Shown piece after piece: positions 9,637 to 22,394 of a stretch of DNA of 64,000 bases. Numbering within the stretch: the first letter of the stretch is position 1; every line of letters starts with the position of its first letter. The position numbers were made by a program, and so were the translations under genes. The notes beneath the pieces were generated by a model. The model was given only the letters and a program-made list of their open reading frames with translations. It was not told where the DNA came from and did not search any database. The DNA lies in contig CM038050.1 in the NCBI GenBank assembly GCA_021397845.1, positions 112,705,891-112,769,890 of the forward strand, written 5' to 3'. This stretch comes from Areca catechu. Taxonomy: Eukaryota > Streptophyta > Magnoliopsida > Arecales > Arecaceae.

Positions 9637-10392
9637 CTAAAGCCAATCACCTTTAAATTTTAACCCCATACAATCGAGGTGGCGATCAAACTCTCGCTGT
9701 GGTAGAGCCTTAGTGAACGGGTCTGCTATGTTGTTCTTCGTTTTAACTCTTTTAATGCAGACTTCTTGTCTTTCGACAATCTCTCGAACAAGATGGAAGC
9801 GTCTCAGAATGTGATTTGATTTGTGATGGGCACTTGGTTCCTTTGCTTGAGCAACAGCCCCAGTATTATCACAGTAAAATGGTACTGGACCTTCAATCTC
9901 GGGAACAACGCCCAACTCTGATATGAACTTCTTCATCCAGACAGCTTTCTTGGCAGCTTCACTAACAGTAATGTACTCTGCCTCAGTTGTTGAGTCAGCT
10001 ACAGTCTGCTGTTTAGAACTCTTCCAACTTACAGCTCTTCCATTTAGGGTAAAGAGATACCCAGATATAGATTTGCTGTCATCTGGATCTGATTGAAAAC
10101 TAGAATCTGAATAAGCTTCTAATTTAAGATCAGATCTACCGTATATTAGAAAAATATCCTTAGTCCTTCTTAAGTACTTAAGAATATTTTTCACAGCCTT
10201 CCAGTGATCCTCTCCTGGATCAGCCTGAAATCTACTGGCCATACCAGAGGCATATGCCACATCAGGCCTGGTACATAACATAGCATACATAATAGACCCT
10301 ACTGCTGAAGCATAAGGTATAGAATTCATTCTATTTTTTTCTTCAGGTGTCTTAGGAGACATCTTTTTTAGAAAGATGTATGCCATGACCAA
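9637..10392 (-). pseudogene. Copia copy 2: RNase H and C-terminus of pol
   Basis: The minus-strand frame from about 10392 gives the RT tail and the full copia RNase H. Acidic residues are visible in LEAYSDSSFQSD, TEAEYIT and FYCDNTGAVAQ, with the C-terminal NNIADPFTKALP typical of copia Pol. RNase H removes the RNA template during reverse transcription. The stop at 9637 lies 14 bp from the LTR edge, so this is the true Pol end. It is one frame off from the RT segment because of an extra T in a T-run at about 10365. Confidence 0.93.
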
Positions 10393-11428
10393 TAGGTAAG
10401 TAACCTCTTTTACTTTCCTCCATGCTAAATCTTTTTAGCACTTGGTCAATGTACCTAGACTGGGATAAACCTAGCATCCTCTTGGATCTATCTCTATAGA
10501 TCTTTATGCCCAGTATATAAGATGCTTCTCCCAAGTCTATCATGGAAAACTGTTTAGATAACCACACCTTGACAGATTGTAACATTGGGATATCATTCCC
10601 AATGAGTAGTATGTCATCTACATACAGAACCATGAAAACTATGGCACTCCCATTAGTCTTCTTATACACACAAGGTTCATCCTCATTTTTGACAAAATCA
10701 AATTCTTTGACTGTCTTATCAAATCGGATGTTCCAACTCCTTGATGCTTGTTTTAATCCATAAATGGATTTCTCCAGCCTATATACCTGATTAGGTCTAG
10801 TCTCCAAGATAAAACCTTCTGGCTGTGACATATAAACCTCTTCCTCAAGAAAACCATTGAGGAATGCGGTTTTCACATCCATCTGCCAGATTTCATAATC
10901 ATGATATGCTGCTATAGCATGCATGATCTGAATAGATTTGAGCATGGCAACAGGAGAAAATGTTTCATCATAATCTATTCCCTGTTTTTGTCTGAAACCC
11001 TTACCCACTAATCTGGCTTTAAACGTTTCGACTTGGCCATCTGCCCCAATCTTTTTCTTATAGACCCATTTGCATCCAATAGGGTTAATACCCTCTGGTG
11101 CATCAACCAAAGTCCAGACTTGGTTGACATACATGGAGTCCATTTCGGATCTCATGGCTTCCAGCCATCTGTCTGAGTCACTACTCATGACAGCATCCGT
11201 ATAGGTTAGAGGCTCATCATTTTCAATGATTCGGGCTTCATTATTTTCAATAATGAACCCATACCTCTCAGGTGCATGTCGCATCCTATCAGACCTACGG
11301 ATAGGAGTGGTGTGTTCATGTTCTATACTAACTATGTTATGATTTGGTTGAGATGTACCTATTTGTTGAACTTCTTCAAGTTCAATATTTCTCCCAGTGC
11401 CCTTTTGTAGGATGAATTCTTTCTCCAT
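10352..11428 (-). pseudogene. Copia copy 2: reverse transcriptase (longest intact RT in the array)
   Basis: A 358-codon open frame covers the connection domain (WVYKKKIGADGQVETFKARLV), RT motif A (MDVKTAFLNG), YGLKQASRSW and motif C (LYVDDILLIG). The catalytic aspartates are all present. The frame ends at a frameshift into RNase H. Of the three copies this RT is the least damaged, but without an intact gag and integrase it cannot act autonomously. Confidence 0.93.
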
Positions 11429-12777
11429 AAAAGTGGCATGCCTACTGACTAAAATCTTTTGTTCAGTAGGGTGGTAGAACAGATATCCTATACTATCTTT
11501 AGGATATCCTACAAATAGACACTTATCTGCTCTACATCTTGCTTATGTCCAAAATTTCTTTTGACATAAGCTGGACATCCCCATATCTTAAGATATTTAA
11601 GATTGAGTTTCTTTCCCCTAAATAATTCATATGGAGTGCTAGAAACAGATTTAGATGGTACTCTATTTAAAATATTAGCCATGGTTTCCAAGGCATATCC
11701 CAGAAAGAAACAGGTAACTCAGTGAAGCACATCATGCACCATACCATATCTAACAAAGTATGATTTCTCCTTTCAGCAACACCATTTAATTGTGGTGTAT
11801 AAGGAGGAGTCCATTCAGAGATGATCCCCTTTTCTTTAAGGTGATCAAGAAACTTGGTGGATAAGTATTCACCTCCTATATCTGATCGAAGGGTCTTAAT
11901 ACTTTTTCCCGTTTGTTTCTCTACCATACTTTGATACTCTAGAAATTTTTCAAAAGCTTCAGACTTATGTTTCATTAGATACACAAATCCGTACCTTGAA
12001 AAATCATCAGTGAATGTGATGAAATATGAGTATCCACCCATGGCCTGAGTTGTCATAGGCCCACATACATCTGTGTGTATGAGTCCTAATAACTCAGTTA
12101 TCCTTTCATTATGTCCACTAAATGGAGTCTTGGTCATTTTACCCATGAGACATGATTCACAAGTTCCTAATGATTCATAGTCATAAGGATTAAGGAAATT
12201 TTCCTTGTATAACTTGTTAATCCTTTGGTCACTAATATGTCCAAGACGACAGTGCCAAAGTAAAGTATTGTTCACATCATCTCTCTTTCGTTTGTTACTA
12301 ACATGAAGTATATTATCATCAATAGATAGAGTTAAAAGACCATTGCAAAATATGCCATAAATTATTATTTCATTAGAAAAACTGATTGAGCAGCCACTAC
12401 TCATTACATTCATATTATAACCTTGTTTAATTAACAAGGGTGCAGATATGATGTTTCTAATGACCTTAGGCATATAATAACAACTTTTCAACTCTAAAAT
12501 CTTCCCAGAAGGTAGCTTCAATATATAAGTCCCTCAGCTTCTGCTTGGATGGAATCTCCTCCAGCACCGTAGAGCTTGTAGTCTCCTTCCTTCAAAACTC
12601 TAATGTTCACAGTCCCTGCAATGATTTGCAGATATGATGACCACAAGCGGTATCCAATACCCAAGAGTTTGAATTAGAAGAGTCTAATGACAAAATTGCA
12701 TGTATCTCATACATATCTTTTGGTGCATCATTAGCACCAGGCTTCACGCTTGCAAGGTAAACCTTGCAGTTTCTTTT
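11429..12777 (-). pseudogene. Copia copy 2: protease and integrase, frameshifted
   Basis: A 284-codon segment (11667-12521) holds the integrase zinc-binding motif (LWHCRLGH...CESC) and core (HTDVCGPM, ...EYLS, AERRNHTLLDM). A smaller segment (11509-11691) continues the integrase C-terminus. Single-base losses against copies 1 and 3 occur near 11700 (CCC for CCCC), 12534 and 12605, with small deletions near 11535. The protease site WVLDTACGHHIC survives around 12640-12670. The conserved LRSDRGGEY reads LRSDIGGEY here. Confidence 0.9.
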
Positions 12778-13536
12778 CTAGTGACCCGGCTTGCCACAAT
12801 GAAAGCAGGTCATTTGTCCAGAGGCCTTTTTTCCTTTCTTTTTCTTGATGCCCCCTTTAGGGTTCATCCTCCTCTTGGAACCCTTTTTGCCTGTTTTCTT
12901 CTTGTTTATTCCATCCACAAGAAGAAGTGGAGCCTTATTTTTCTTTAAATGGCTCTCTGCCGTTTTCAACATATTCAACAGCTCAGGCAAGGAATAATTA
13001 AGTTTGTTCATATGATAATTGAGAACAAACTGTGAAAATGACTCTTGGAGTGACTGCAGGATTAAATCCTGATTCAACTCCCCATCCATAACAAAACCCA
13101 ATTGACCTAATCGGGTGATTAGGTCAATAACCTTTAATACATGGTCTTGTACAGATGTTCCTTCTGTCATCCTTGCATGGAATAACTGCTTAGATATTTC
13201 ATATCTAGCAGTTCCACTATGTTCTCCATAAAGTTCTTTTAGATTGAGCATTATGGAGTTAGTGTCCATGCTTTCTTGTTGCCTCTGCAACTCATTGGTC
13301 ATAGAGGCAAGCATTATATATTTGACAGTAAGTGAGTCATTTTGCCACATGTTATATGTGGTCTTTTCCTATTGCGAGGCATCTTCCCCTAATGGTTCCA
13401 AGGTAGGGGTATCAAGAATATAAGAAAGAATTTCTTGGCTGAGTACTATATTCATGTTTCTCAACCAATCAACATAGTTTGGTCCAGTCAACTTATTGGC
13501 ATCAAGAATACTACGGAGTGAGAGTGAAGAGGCCAT
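12778..13536 (-). pseudogene. Copia copy 2: gag
   Basis: It starts at 13536. A CAA/G-to-TAG stop at 13369-13371 separates the first 55 codons from a 190-codon open segment that runs to the zinc knuckle CFHCGKPGH. That segment ends at the TAG at 12778-12780, the same codon position as in copies 1 and 3. The basic KKKTGKKGSKRRMNPKGG region is intact. Confidence 0.92.
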
Positions 13537-14819
13537 TTAATCTACATTAACAAAGAACATTACATAAGCAAACAACCAATGTTGACAAAACATAATTAAA
13601 TTAGGACTTTAACTTAATTATGTCTTCCACTATTTTATCAAGCATCATAACCCTCCATATGATGATCGAGAAAATCCTAATTGGTTTTCTTAGTGGGGTT
13701 GAGATCCTAATTCCTTATAAAAGACCTTTGTATGTACACAACAAATCTTCTATAAGTTCAAAGGTAGGAAAACACTTTCCAATTGTAACTAATACAATTC
13801 TCAACTTATCTTGGACTCTAAAATATTAATAGCCTTGTGTGTGCACAACAAACTATAATATTTTAGTTAAGTCAGACCCATCATTGCTATATAGTCATGA
13901 TATTAATTATAATACCCTTGTGTGTACACAACAAAGTATTATATTAAATCATGCCATAAACTTCAAATGCACCAAATTAAAATTATGTCAGTCACCATAA
14001 GAGGCCTTGTGTGTACACAACAAACCTAATATGAATCATAACATAATAATGACTTGGCATGAAGGAAGGCCACATGTAGTGAATATTACACTAAGCATAT
14101 CAATCAATAATTAAGTTAATCTTATCGGCCAGGTAAGTGGGAGAGTGGTGGGAGTCCCCCCGTTGCTTTCCTTATACACCAATAAGAATTGGCCAGGTCA
14201 GTCAACGGAACCAATTAAAAACCATGTCCACTTTACCGATCATGAACCACTTTTCCTAGACACTGAATGATCAATTAATCATATTGATTATTTCGCTTTT
14301 GGTATATGACACTATAAATTAATATAATTTGAAAGAGGGCTTTATTAAAACAAAGCACATTCTATATATATAACTAAGCAAATATGTGCCAAGCGTGTCA
14401 TCATGCTAGGACAACCATTTACCACATAATGGATCCACCATTATGCCAGAGCAACCTTATTTCAGAATGATGACTGGAAGGCTAAACATATCTCTATACA
14501 AATTAAGGTTTGAGTGAAAACCTTAATTAGTGACATACATTAAACATATATGCACAATTAACACAAATATGTGATTAGTGTGTCATCATTCTAGGACAAC
14601 CATTTACCACATAATGGATCCACCATTATGCCAGGGCAACCATATTTCAGAATGATGACTGGATTACTAAACATATCTCTACAACAATTAGGGTTTAAGT
14701 TAAAACCCTAATTGGTGACAATACATCAAACACAAACCACATCATATGTAAATTATCTACATATGCCTATAAAAATCAGCATATATAATTTAATCTTGTT
14801 AAGGAGGCTCTGATACCAA
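13537..14819 (-). other. Copia copy 2: untranslated leader
   Basis: It has the same order of elements as copy 1: TGTGTACACA-type boxes (about 13730-14020), the shared leader module at 14127-14264, the duplicated hairpin unit at about 14398-14714, and the primer site at 14807-14818. In the first long-range stem one arm carries a G (TCATCATGCT against AGAATGATGA), breaking a pair, consistent with decay of this copy. No gene is supported. Confidence 0.85.
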
Positions 14820-17191
14820 TGTTGGGTTTGTTGACTAAGGCGGAAACATAGATTTCAAAATTTTTATCTTATGAAATCTATACCAAACCCTTTAGCCCTA
14901 GATCTCAAAAAAAAATTTAAAATATATATCATTCATATACATGATTTAAATATATATATATGTAAGTACTAACCTGTACTGCAATATCCAAAATGCAAAT
15001 CTCCACCAGGTGCCCAAATGTTCACCCTCCAATGGTGATCCACACGGAGAAGAGATGAAGACAACAACTTCTTGATCTTGGATCCTCTTCTTGAATTCTT
15101 TTTCAAGAATTCAATTCTTGGACTTATAGGCTCGAATTTTCTTTCTTGAAAATTTCCTTTCTCCCTTCTTTCCTCTTCTTGATCCTTTCCTCAACTTCAA
15201 TCCTTGTAGAAAATTCTTATTTGAAGTGGAAGAAAAATTAAGACAAGTAATGTCTTAATTCAAGAAAGAAAAGAGACCCTTCCTGTTTCTTTCCTTTACC
15301 GTTCAAGACCTTCCCCTTATTCTTGTTTAGGGTCAGAGTTTCGATAGAGGATACCTCTGTAAGGGAAACAGTACCCAACAAGAACAAGGGGAAGGAGTAT
15401 TCTGGAGAGGAAGAAAGGGAATCTGATCTCTGAATTATCTTACATGAAAACCCCCGAGAACCCAACCCTATTTATAGATATCAGAGGGGTATCTTTTCAA
15501 AAACAACACAACCCTCTGCTATCCCAAGAATCACGTTCTTTCCATCCTCACGCGTCCCCTCAAATTTTTCATGCCTTTCCTGATTTATTTCAAGATTTTT
15601 CGATGAAGAAAAATCTCGGAAGAAACCTCAGAAAAGTCGCGATGTTCTGAGACGGAGTTGCGACCGAAAAGCAACGGATTTCTTCTGGCCATCTGATCTT
15701 GATCCAAGGGACTCCAGATGAGATGCCTAAAGAAAAGATTTCCTCCCCCTCCCAACTGGTTTTCATGGTAGAAGAACTCCCCACACGCGTGAAGAGGAGT
15801 CCACGCGCGTGGACTCTTCCTTTGGTGCGCGCGCGTGGGAAAGATGGCTTGGGCGATTTTGGGAAAAGGGTTTAAATTGATTTTTAATCAATGGGTTCAG
15901 CCACGGGTTAGCCCAAATTCCCAAAATTTAAATTAGACTCTAATTAGATTCAATTAGAACCCAATTAAGCCCAATTCAGAACCAAATTCGAACCGAATTC
16001 AAATAGAAGTTGGGTCTGCAACACATGCTAGTGTGTTTGTCCTGCAAACATGATTTAATTCTAAATTAAATCTCTCATCGACTCTCTTTTGTGTGTGACC
16101 TATTGGGTTCCACATCTAGCCAGCAGTAGGTCTGAGTGCTATTTGACTTAATTCGGTTAGATCTCAACTAAGCCGATTTAGGTCAACTCAAGCTAGCTTG
16201 ACTTGGTCAATTAGAATCTAATTCTAATTAACTGATTTAAATTATCGTAATTTTAATCATTTCCCTACAAGACAAGATTGATGTCTAGCAACGTATCATG
16301 TCTACCCAGAAGATGTGGAATTTTGATGGAACTACCAAAATACCCTTCAGTGGTGAGTTACCGGGCAATTCAGTCCTTTGATCAACTTGCATCCTGAATA
16401 TGATTATGGATATGGATACCTTGTCAAATCCAATTTCATATTCATCCCTAGCTCAATCTTTTTAATGATGATTCATTAATGAACTATTAGAAACTACTTC
16501 TAATGTTCATACTTTGATCAAAGATTTTTCGAATCATCATTTGATCGAAATTGGCTGGATGCAATATCCTCTTACTAGGGCTGATCAATTCCTTGTTGAC
16601 CTACTCACAACCTTCATATACAATCCATCATATCCAGTATCACCTCATGCATAACTCAGTGTTATGATTGAGTGTGAACCAAAATGTGGATTCTTGTATA
16701 TAAGGTACCATGGCAGTCTCAGGTCAAAGGACCACATGCACTACTCCCACTATGAGAAATATCTATTGACAAACAGATAAGGTTCCATTAGATATTCTCA
16801 ATCTGGATCTATTCAGTGAACTCATTCTCTAATGAGCACCCACATCCTAGTATTAGTGTCAAATACAAGTGACTATGAGATCAGTCACCCTCATACATAG
16901 GAAGTGCTGATCTTTACTAGAAACATTGATCCCCTACTCAATGTCCCATTGACCAGGAATATTTTAGATTAGGATTTTAAGGCTTTAGGTCTCACTGGTA
17001 TGATCTCATCATAACCCTAGAACCGTAGCCCTAATCTATGGAGTTCATCATATAATATTTAAGACATAGCGTATGATGAAAATAATGCCTTTATTGAATG
17101 ATAACGTCAATACATTGATTTTTGGGATGGAAAAAGAAAAATCCCAACGAAATATAATATTTATATTGGCCTTTAGGGCATAATCCTTTCA
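14820..17191 (-). repeat. Copia LTR 2 (2372 bp), shared by copies 2 and 3
   Basis: The ends are the same as LTR 1 (TGTTGGG...CTTTCA), with the copy 2 primer site on its left and the copy 3 purine tract on its right. The TATA box is at 15469-15478 and the intact 20-bp CG-rich palindrome at 15797-15816. It is nearly the same length as the other two LTRs, showing no large indels since the array formed. Confidence 0.95.
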
Positions 17192-17221
17192 ATCTCCCAC
17201 TTGCACTAAAGCCAATCGCCT

Positions 17222-18244
17222 TTAAATTTTTAACCCCATACAATCGAGGTGGCGATCAAACTCTCGCTGTGGTAGAGCCTTAGTGAACGGGTCTGCTATG
17301 TTGTTCTTCATTTTAACTCTTTTAATGCAGACTTCTTGTCTTTCGACAATCTCTCGAACAAGATGGAAGCATCTCAGAATGTGCTTTGATTTGTGATGGG
17401 CTCTTGGTTCCTTTGCTTGAGCAATAGCCCCAGTATTATCACAGTAAAGTGGTACTGGACCTTCAATCTCGGGAACAACGCCTAACTCTGATATGAACTT
17501 CTTCATCAAGACAGCTTCCTTGGCAGCTTCACTAATAGCAATGTACTCTGCCTCAGTTGTTGAGTCAGCTACAGTCTGCTGTTTAGAACTCTTCCAACTT
17601 ACAGCTCCTCCATTTAGGGTAAAGAGATACCCAGATATAGATTTGCTGTAATCTGGATCTGATTGAAAACTAGAATCTGAATAAGCTTCTAATTTAAGAT
17701 CAGATCCACCGTATATTAGAAAAATATTCTTAGTCCTTCTTAAGTACTTAAGAATATTTTTCACAGCCTTCCAGTGATCCTCTCCTGGATCAGCCTGAAA
17801 TCTACTGGCTATACCTAAGGCATATGCCACATCAAGCCTGGTATATAACATAGCATACATAATAGACCCTACTGTAGAAGCATAAGGTATAGAATTCATT
17901 CTATTTCTTTCTTCAGGTGTCTTAGGAGACATCTTTTTAGAAAGATGTATGCCATGACCAATAGGTAAGTAACCTCTTTTACTTTCCTCCATGCTAAATC
18001 CTTTTAGCACTTGGTCAATGTACCTAGACTGGGATAAACCTAGCATCCTCTTGGATCTATCTCTATAGATCTTTATGCCCAGTATATAAGATGCTTCACC
18101 CAAGTCTTTCATGGAAAACTATTTAGATAACCACACCTTGACTGATTGTAACATTGGGATATCATTCCCAATGAGTAGTATGTCATCTACATACAGAACC
18201 ATGAAAACTATGGCACTCCCACTAGTCTTCTTATACACACAAGG
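17222..18244 (-). pseudogene. Copia copy 3: RT C-terminal half and RNase H
   Basis: The RT motif C (LYVDDILLIG) lies near 18170-18210, between two stops: GAA-to-TAA at about 18246 and CAG-to-TAG near 18121. A 296-codon segment (17222-18112) then carries the RT tail and complete RNase H (SYSDSSFQSD-type motif, TEAEYIAISEA, YCDNTGAIAQ, NNIADPFTKALP). It ends 31 bp from the LTR. Confidence 0.92.
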
Positions 18245-19000
18245 TTAATCCTCATTTTTGATAAAATCAAATTCTTTGACTATCATATCAAATCGGATGT
18301 TCCAACTCCTTAATGCTTGTTTTAAACCATAAATGGATTTTTTCAGCCTACATACCTGATTAGGTCTAGTCTTCAAGACAAAACCTTCTGGCTGTGACAT
18401 ATAAACCTCTTCCTCAAGAAAACCATTGAGGAATGCAGTTTTCACATCCATCTGCCAGATTTCATAATCATAATATGCTGCTATAGCAAGCATGATCCGA
18501 ATAGATTTGAGCATGGCAATAGGAGAAAATGTTTCATCATAATCTATTCCCTGTTTTTGTCTGAAACCCTTAGCCACTAATCTGGCTTTATATGTTTCGA
18601 CTTGGCCATCTGCCCCAATCTTTTTCTTATAGACCCATTTGCATCCAATAGGGTTAACACCCTCTGGTGCATCAACCAAAGTGCAGACTTGGTTGACATA
18701 CATGGAGTCCATTTCGGATCTCATGGCTTCCAGCCATCTGTCTGAGTCACTACTCATGACAGCATCCGTATAGGTTAGAGGCTCATCATTTTCAAATTTT
18801 ATTCGGGCTTCATTATTTTCAATAATGAACCCATACCTCTTAGGTGCATGTCGCATCCTATCAGACCTACGGATAGGAGTGGTGTGTTCAGGTTCTATAC
18901 TAACTATGTTATGATTTGGTTGAGATGTACCAATTTGTTGAACTTCTTCAAGTTCAATATTTCTCCCACTGCCCTTTTGTAGGATGAATTCTTTCTCCAT
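18245..19000 (-). pseudogene. Copia copy 3: RT N-terminal half
   Basis: A 251-codon segment with the connection domain (WVYKKKIGADGQVETYKARLVAKGFRQ, split here at residue 20) and RT motif A (MDVKTAFLNG). It terminates at a GAA-to-TAA stop just before the YVDD segment. It differs from copy 2 by an extra codon-length insertion after NNEAR (IKFENDE against IIENDE). Confidence 0.9.
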
Positions 19001-20352
19001 AAAAGTGGCATGCCTACTGACTAAAACTTTTGTTCAGTAGGGTGGTAAAACAAATATCCTATACTATCTTTAGGATATCCTACAAATAGACACTTATATG
19101 CTCTAGCATCTAGCTTATGTCCAAAATTTCTTTTGACATAAGCTGGACATCCCCATATCTTAAGATATTTAAGATTGGGTTTCTTTCCCCTCCATAATTC
19201 ATATGGAGTGCTAGAAACAGATTTAGATGGTACTCTATTTAAAATATTAGCCGCGGTTTCCAAGGCATATCCCCAGAAAAAAAATAGGTAACTCAGTGAA
19301 GCACATCATGGACTGTACCATATCTAAAAAAGTACGATTTCTCCTTTCAGCAACACCATTTAATTGTGGTGTATAAGAAGGACTCCATTCAGAGATGATC
19401 TCCTTTTCTTTAAGGTGATCAAGAAACTCGGTGGATAAGTATTCACCTCCTCTATCTGATCGAAGGATCTTAATACTTCTCCCCGTTTGTTTCTCTACCA
19501 TACTTTGATACTCTAAAATTTTTTCGAAAGCTTCGGACTTATGTTTCATTAGATACACAAATCCGTACCTTGAAAAATCATTAGTGAATATGATGAAATA
19601 TGAGTATCCACCCTTGGCCTGAGTTGTCATAGGCCCACATACATCTGTGTGTATGAGTCCTAATAACTCAGTTGTCCTTTCATTATGTCCACTAAATGGA
19701 GTCTTGGTCATTTTATCCATGAGACATGATTCACAAGTTCCTAATGATTCATAGTCATAAGGATTAAGGAAATTTTCCTTATATAACTTGTTAATCCTTT
19801 GCTCACTAATATGTCCAAGATGATAGTGCCAAAGTAAAGTATTGTTCACTTCATCTCTCTTTCGTTTGTTACTAACATGAAGTATATTGTCATCAGTAGA
19901 TAGAGTTAAAAGACCATTGCAAAATATGCCATAAAATATTATTTCATTAGAAAAACTGATTGAGCAGGCACTGCTCACTACATTCATAGTATAACCTTGT
20001 TTAATTAACAAGGGTACGGATATGATGTTTCTAATGACCTTAGGCATATAATAACAACTTTTCAACTATAAAATCTTCCCAGAAGGCAGCTTCAATATAT
20101 AAGTCCCTACAGCTTCTGCTTGGATGGAATCTCCTCCAGCACCGTAGAGCTCGAAATCTCCTTCCTTCAAAACTCTAATGTTCCGCAGTCCCTGCAATGA
20201 TTTACAGAATGATGACCACATGCGGTATCCAATACCCAAGAGTTTGAATTAGAAGAGTCTAATGACAAACTTGCATGTATCTCATACATACCTTTTGGTG
20301 CATCATTAGCACCAGGCTTCACACTTGCAAGGTAAACCTTGCAGTTTCTTTT
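19001..20352 (-). pseudogene. Copia copy 3: protease and integrase
   Basis: A 272-codon segment (19247-20065) carries the integrase zinc-binding motif (LWHYHLGH...CESC), the core Asp in HTDVCGPM, LRSDRGGEYLS and AERRNRTFLDM. The C-terminal integrase (19021-19263) is in another frame because of an extra A in the A-run near 19280. The protease motif around 20215-20240 reads DTACGHHS after a small deletion, and a TAA interrupts the frame near 20067. Confidence 0.9.
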
Positions 20353-21111
20353 CTAGTGACCCGACTTGCCACAATGAAAGCAGGTCATTTGTCCGGAGGC
20401 CTTCTTTCCTTTCTTTTTCTTGATGCCCCCTTTAGGGTTCATCCTCCTTTTGGAACCCTTTTTGCATGTTTTCTTCTTGTTTATTCCATCCATAAGAAGA
20501 AGTGGAGCCTTATTTTTCTTTAAATGACTCTCTACCATTTTTAACATATTCAACAGCTCAGGCAAGGAAGAATTAAGTTTGTTCATATGATAATTGAGAA
20601 TTAACTGTGAAAATGACTCTGGGAGTGACTGCAGGATTAAATCCTGCTTCAACTCCCCATCCATAACAAAACCCAATTGACCTAATCGGGTGATTAGGTC
20701 AATAACCATTAATACATGGTCTTGTACAGATGTTCCTTATGTCATCCTTGCACGGAATAACTGCTTAGATATTTCATATCTAGCAGTTCGACTATGTTCT
20801 CCATAAAGTTCTTTTAGATTCAGCATTATGGAGTTAGTGTCCATGCTTTCATGTTGCCTCTGCAACTCATTGGTCATAGAGGCAAGCATTATACATTTGA
20901 CAGTAAGTGAGTCATTTTGCCACATGTTATATGTGGTCTTTTCCTTTTGCGAGGCATCTTCCTCTAATGGTTCCAAGGTAGGGGTATCAAGAATATAAGA
21001 AAGTCTTTCTTGGCTGAGTACTATCTTCAGGTTTCTCAACCAATCAACATAGTTTGGTCCAGTCAACTTATTGGCATCAAGAATGCTACGGAGTGAGAGT
21101 GAAGAGGCCAT
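20353..21111 (-). pseudogene. Copia copy 3: gag
   Basis: It starts at 21111. The first 124 codons are open to a GAA-to-TAA stop at 20737 (RARMT-stop-GTS). A second open segment (20353-20709) covers the basic region and the zinc knuckle CFHCGKSGH, ending at the TAG at 20353-20355. The knuckle differs from the other copies by KSGH for KPGH, yet the TAG is kept. Confidence 0.92.
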
Positions 21112-22394
21112 TTAATCTACATTAACAAAGAACATTACATAAGCAAACAACCAATGTTGACAAAACATAATTAAATTAGGACTTTAACTTAATTATGTCT
21201 CCCACTATTTTATCAAGCATCATAACCCTCCATATGATGATCGAGAAAATCCTAATTGGTTTTCTTAGTGGGGTTGAGATCCTAATTCCTTATAAAAGAC
21301 CTTTGTGTGTACACAACAAATCTTATATAAGTTCAAAGATAGGAAAACTCTTTCCAATTGTAACTAATACAATTCTCAACTTATCTTGGCCTCTAAAATA
21401 TTAATAGTCTTGTGTGTCCTCAACAAACTATAATATTTTAGTTAAGTCAGACCCTTCATTGCTATATAGTCATGATATTAATTATAATACCCTTGTGTGT
21501 ACACAACAAAGTATTATATTAAATCATGCCATAAACTTTAAATGCACCAAATTAAAATTATGTCAGTCACCATAAGAGGCCTTGTGTGTACACAACAAAC
21601 CTAATATGAATCATAACGTAATAATGACTTGGCATGAAGGAAGGCCGCATATAGTGAATATTACACTAAGCATATCAATCAATAATTAAGTTAATCTTAT
21701 CGGCCAGGTAAGTGGGAGAGTGGTGGGAGTCCCCCCGTTGCTTTCCTTAGACACCAATAAGAATTGGCCAGGTCAGTCAACAGAACCAATTAAAAACCAC
21801 GTCCTCTTTACCGATCATGAACCACTTTTCCTAGACACCGAATGATCAATTAATCATATTGATTATTTCTCTTTTGGTATATAACACTACAACTTAATAT
21901 AATTTGAATGAGGGCTTTATTAAAACAAAGCACATTCTATATATATAACTAAGCAAATATGTGCCAAGTGTGTCATCATACTAGGACAACCATTTACCAC
22001 ATAATGGATCCACCAATATGCCAGGGCAACCTTATTTCAGTATGATGACTGGAAGGCTAAACATATCTCTATACAAATTAAGGTTTGAGTGAAAACCTTA
22101 ATTAGTGACATACATCAAACATATATGCACAATTAACACAAATATGTGATTATTGTGTCATCATTCTAGGACAACCATTTACCACATAATGGATCCACCA
22201 TTATGCCAGGGCAACCTTATTTCAGAATGATGACTGGATTACTAAACATATCTCTACAACAATTAGGGTTTAAGTGAAAACCCTAATTGGTGACAATACA
22301 TCAAACACAAACCACATCATATGTAAATTATCTACATATGCCTATAAAAATCAGCATATATAATTTAATCTTGATAAGGAGGCTCTGATACCAA
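21112..22394 (-). other. Copia copy 3: untranslated leader
   Basis: It contains TGTGTACACA-type boxes (about 21300-21600), the shared leader module (21702-21839), the duplicated hairpin unit (about 21973-22289, stems intact as in copy 1) and the primer site at 22382-22393. No gene is seen. Confidence 0.85.

Noticed and set aside
10542..10763. 73-codon plus-strand frame opposite the copia RT, also at 2967-3188
   Set aside because: Exact antisense shadow of the conserved RT core; repeated only because RT is repeated.
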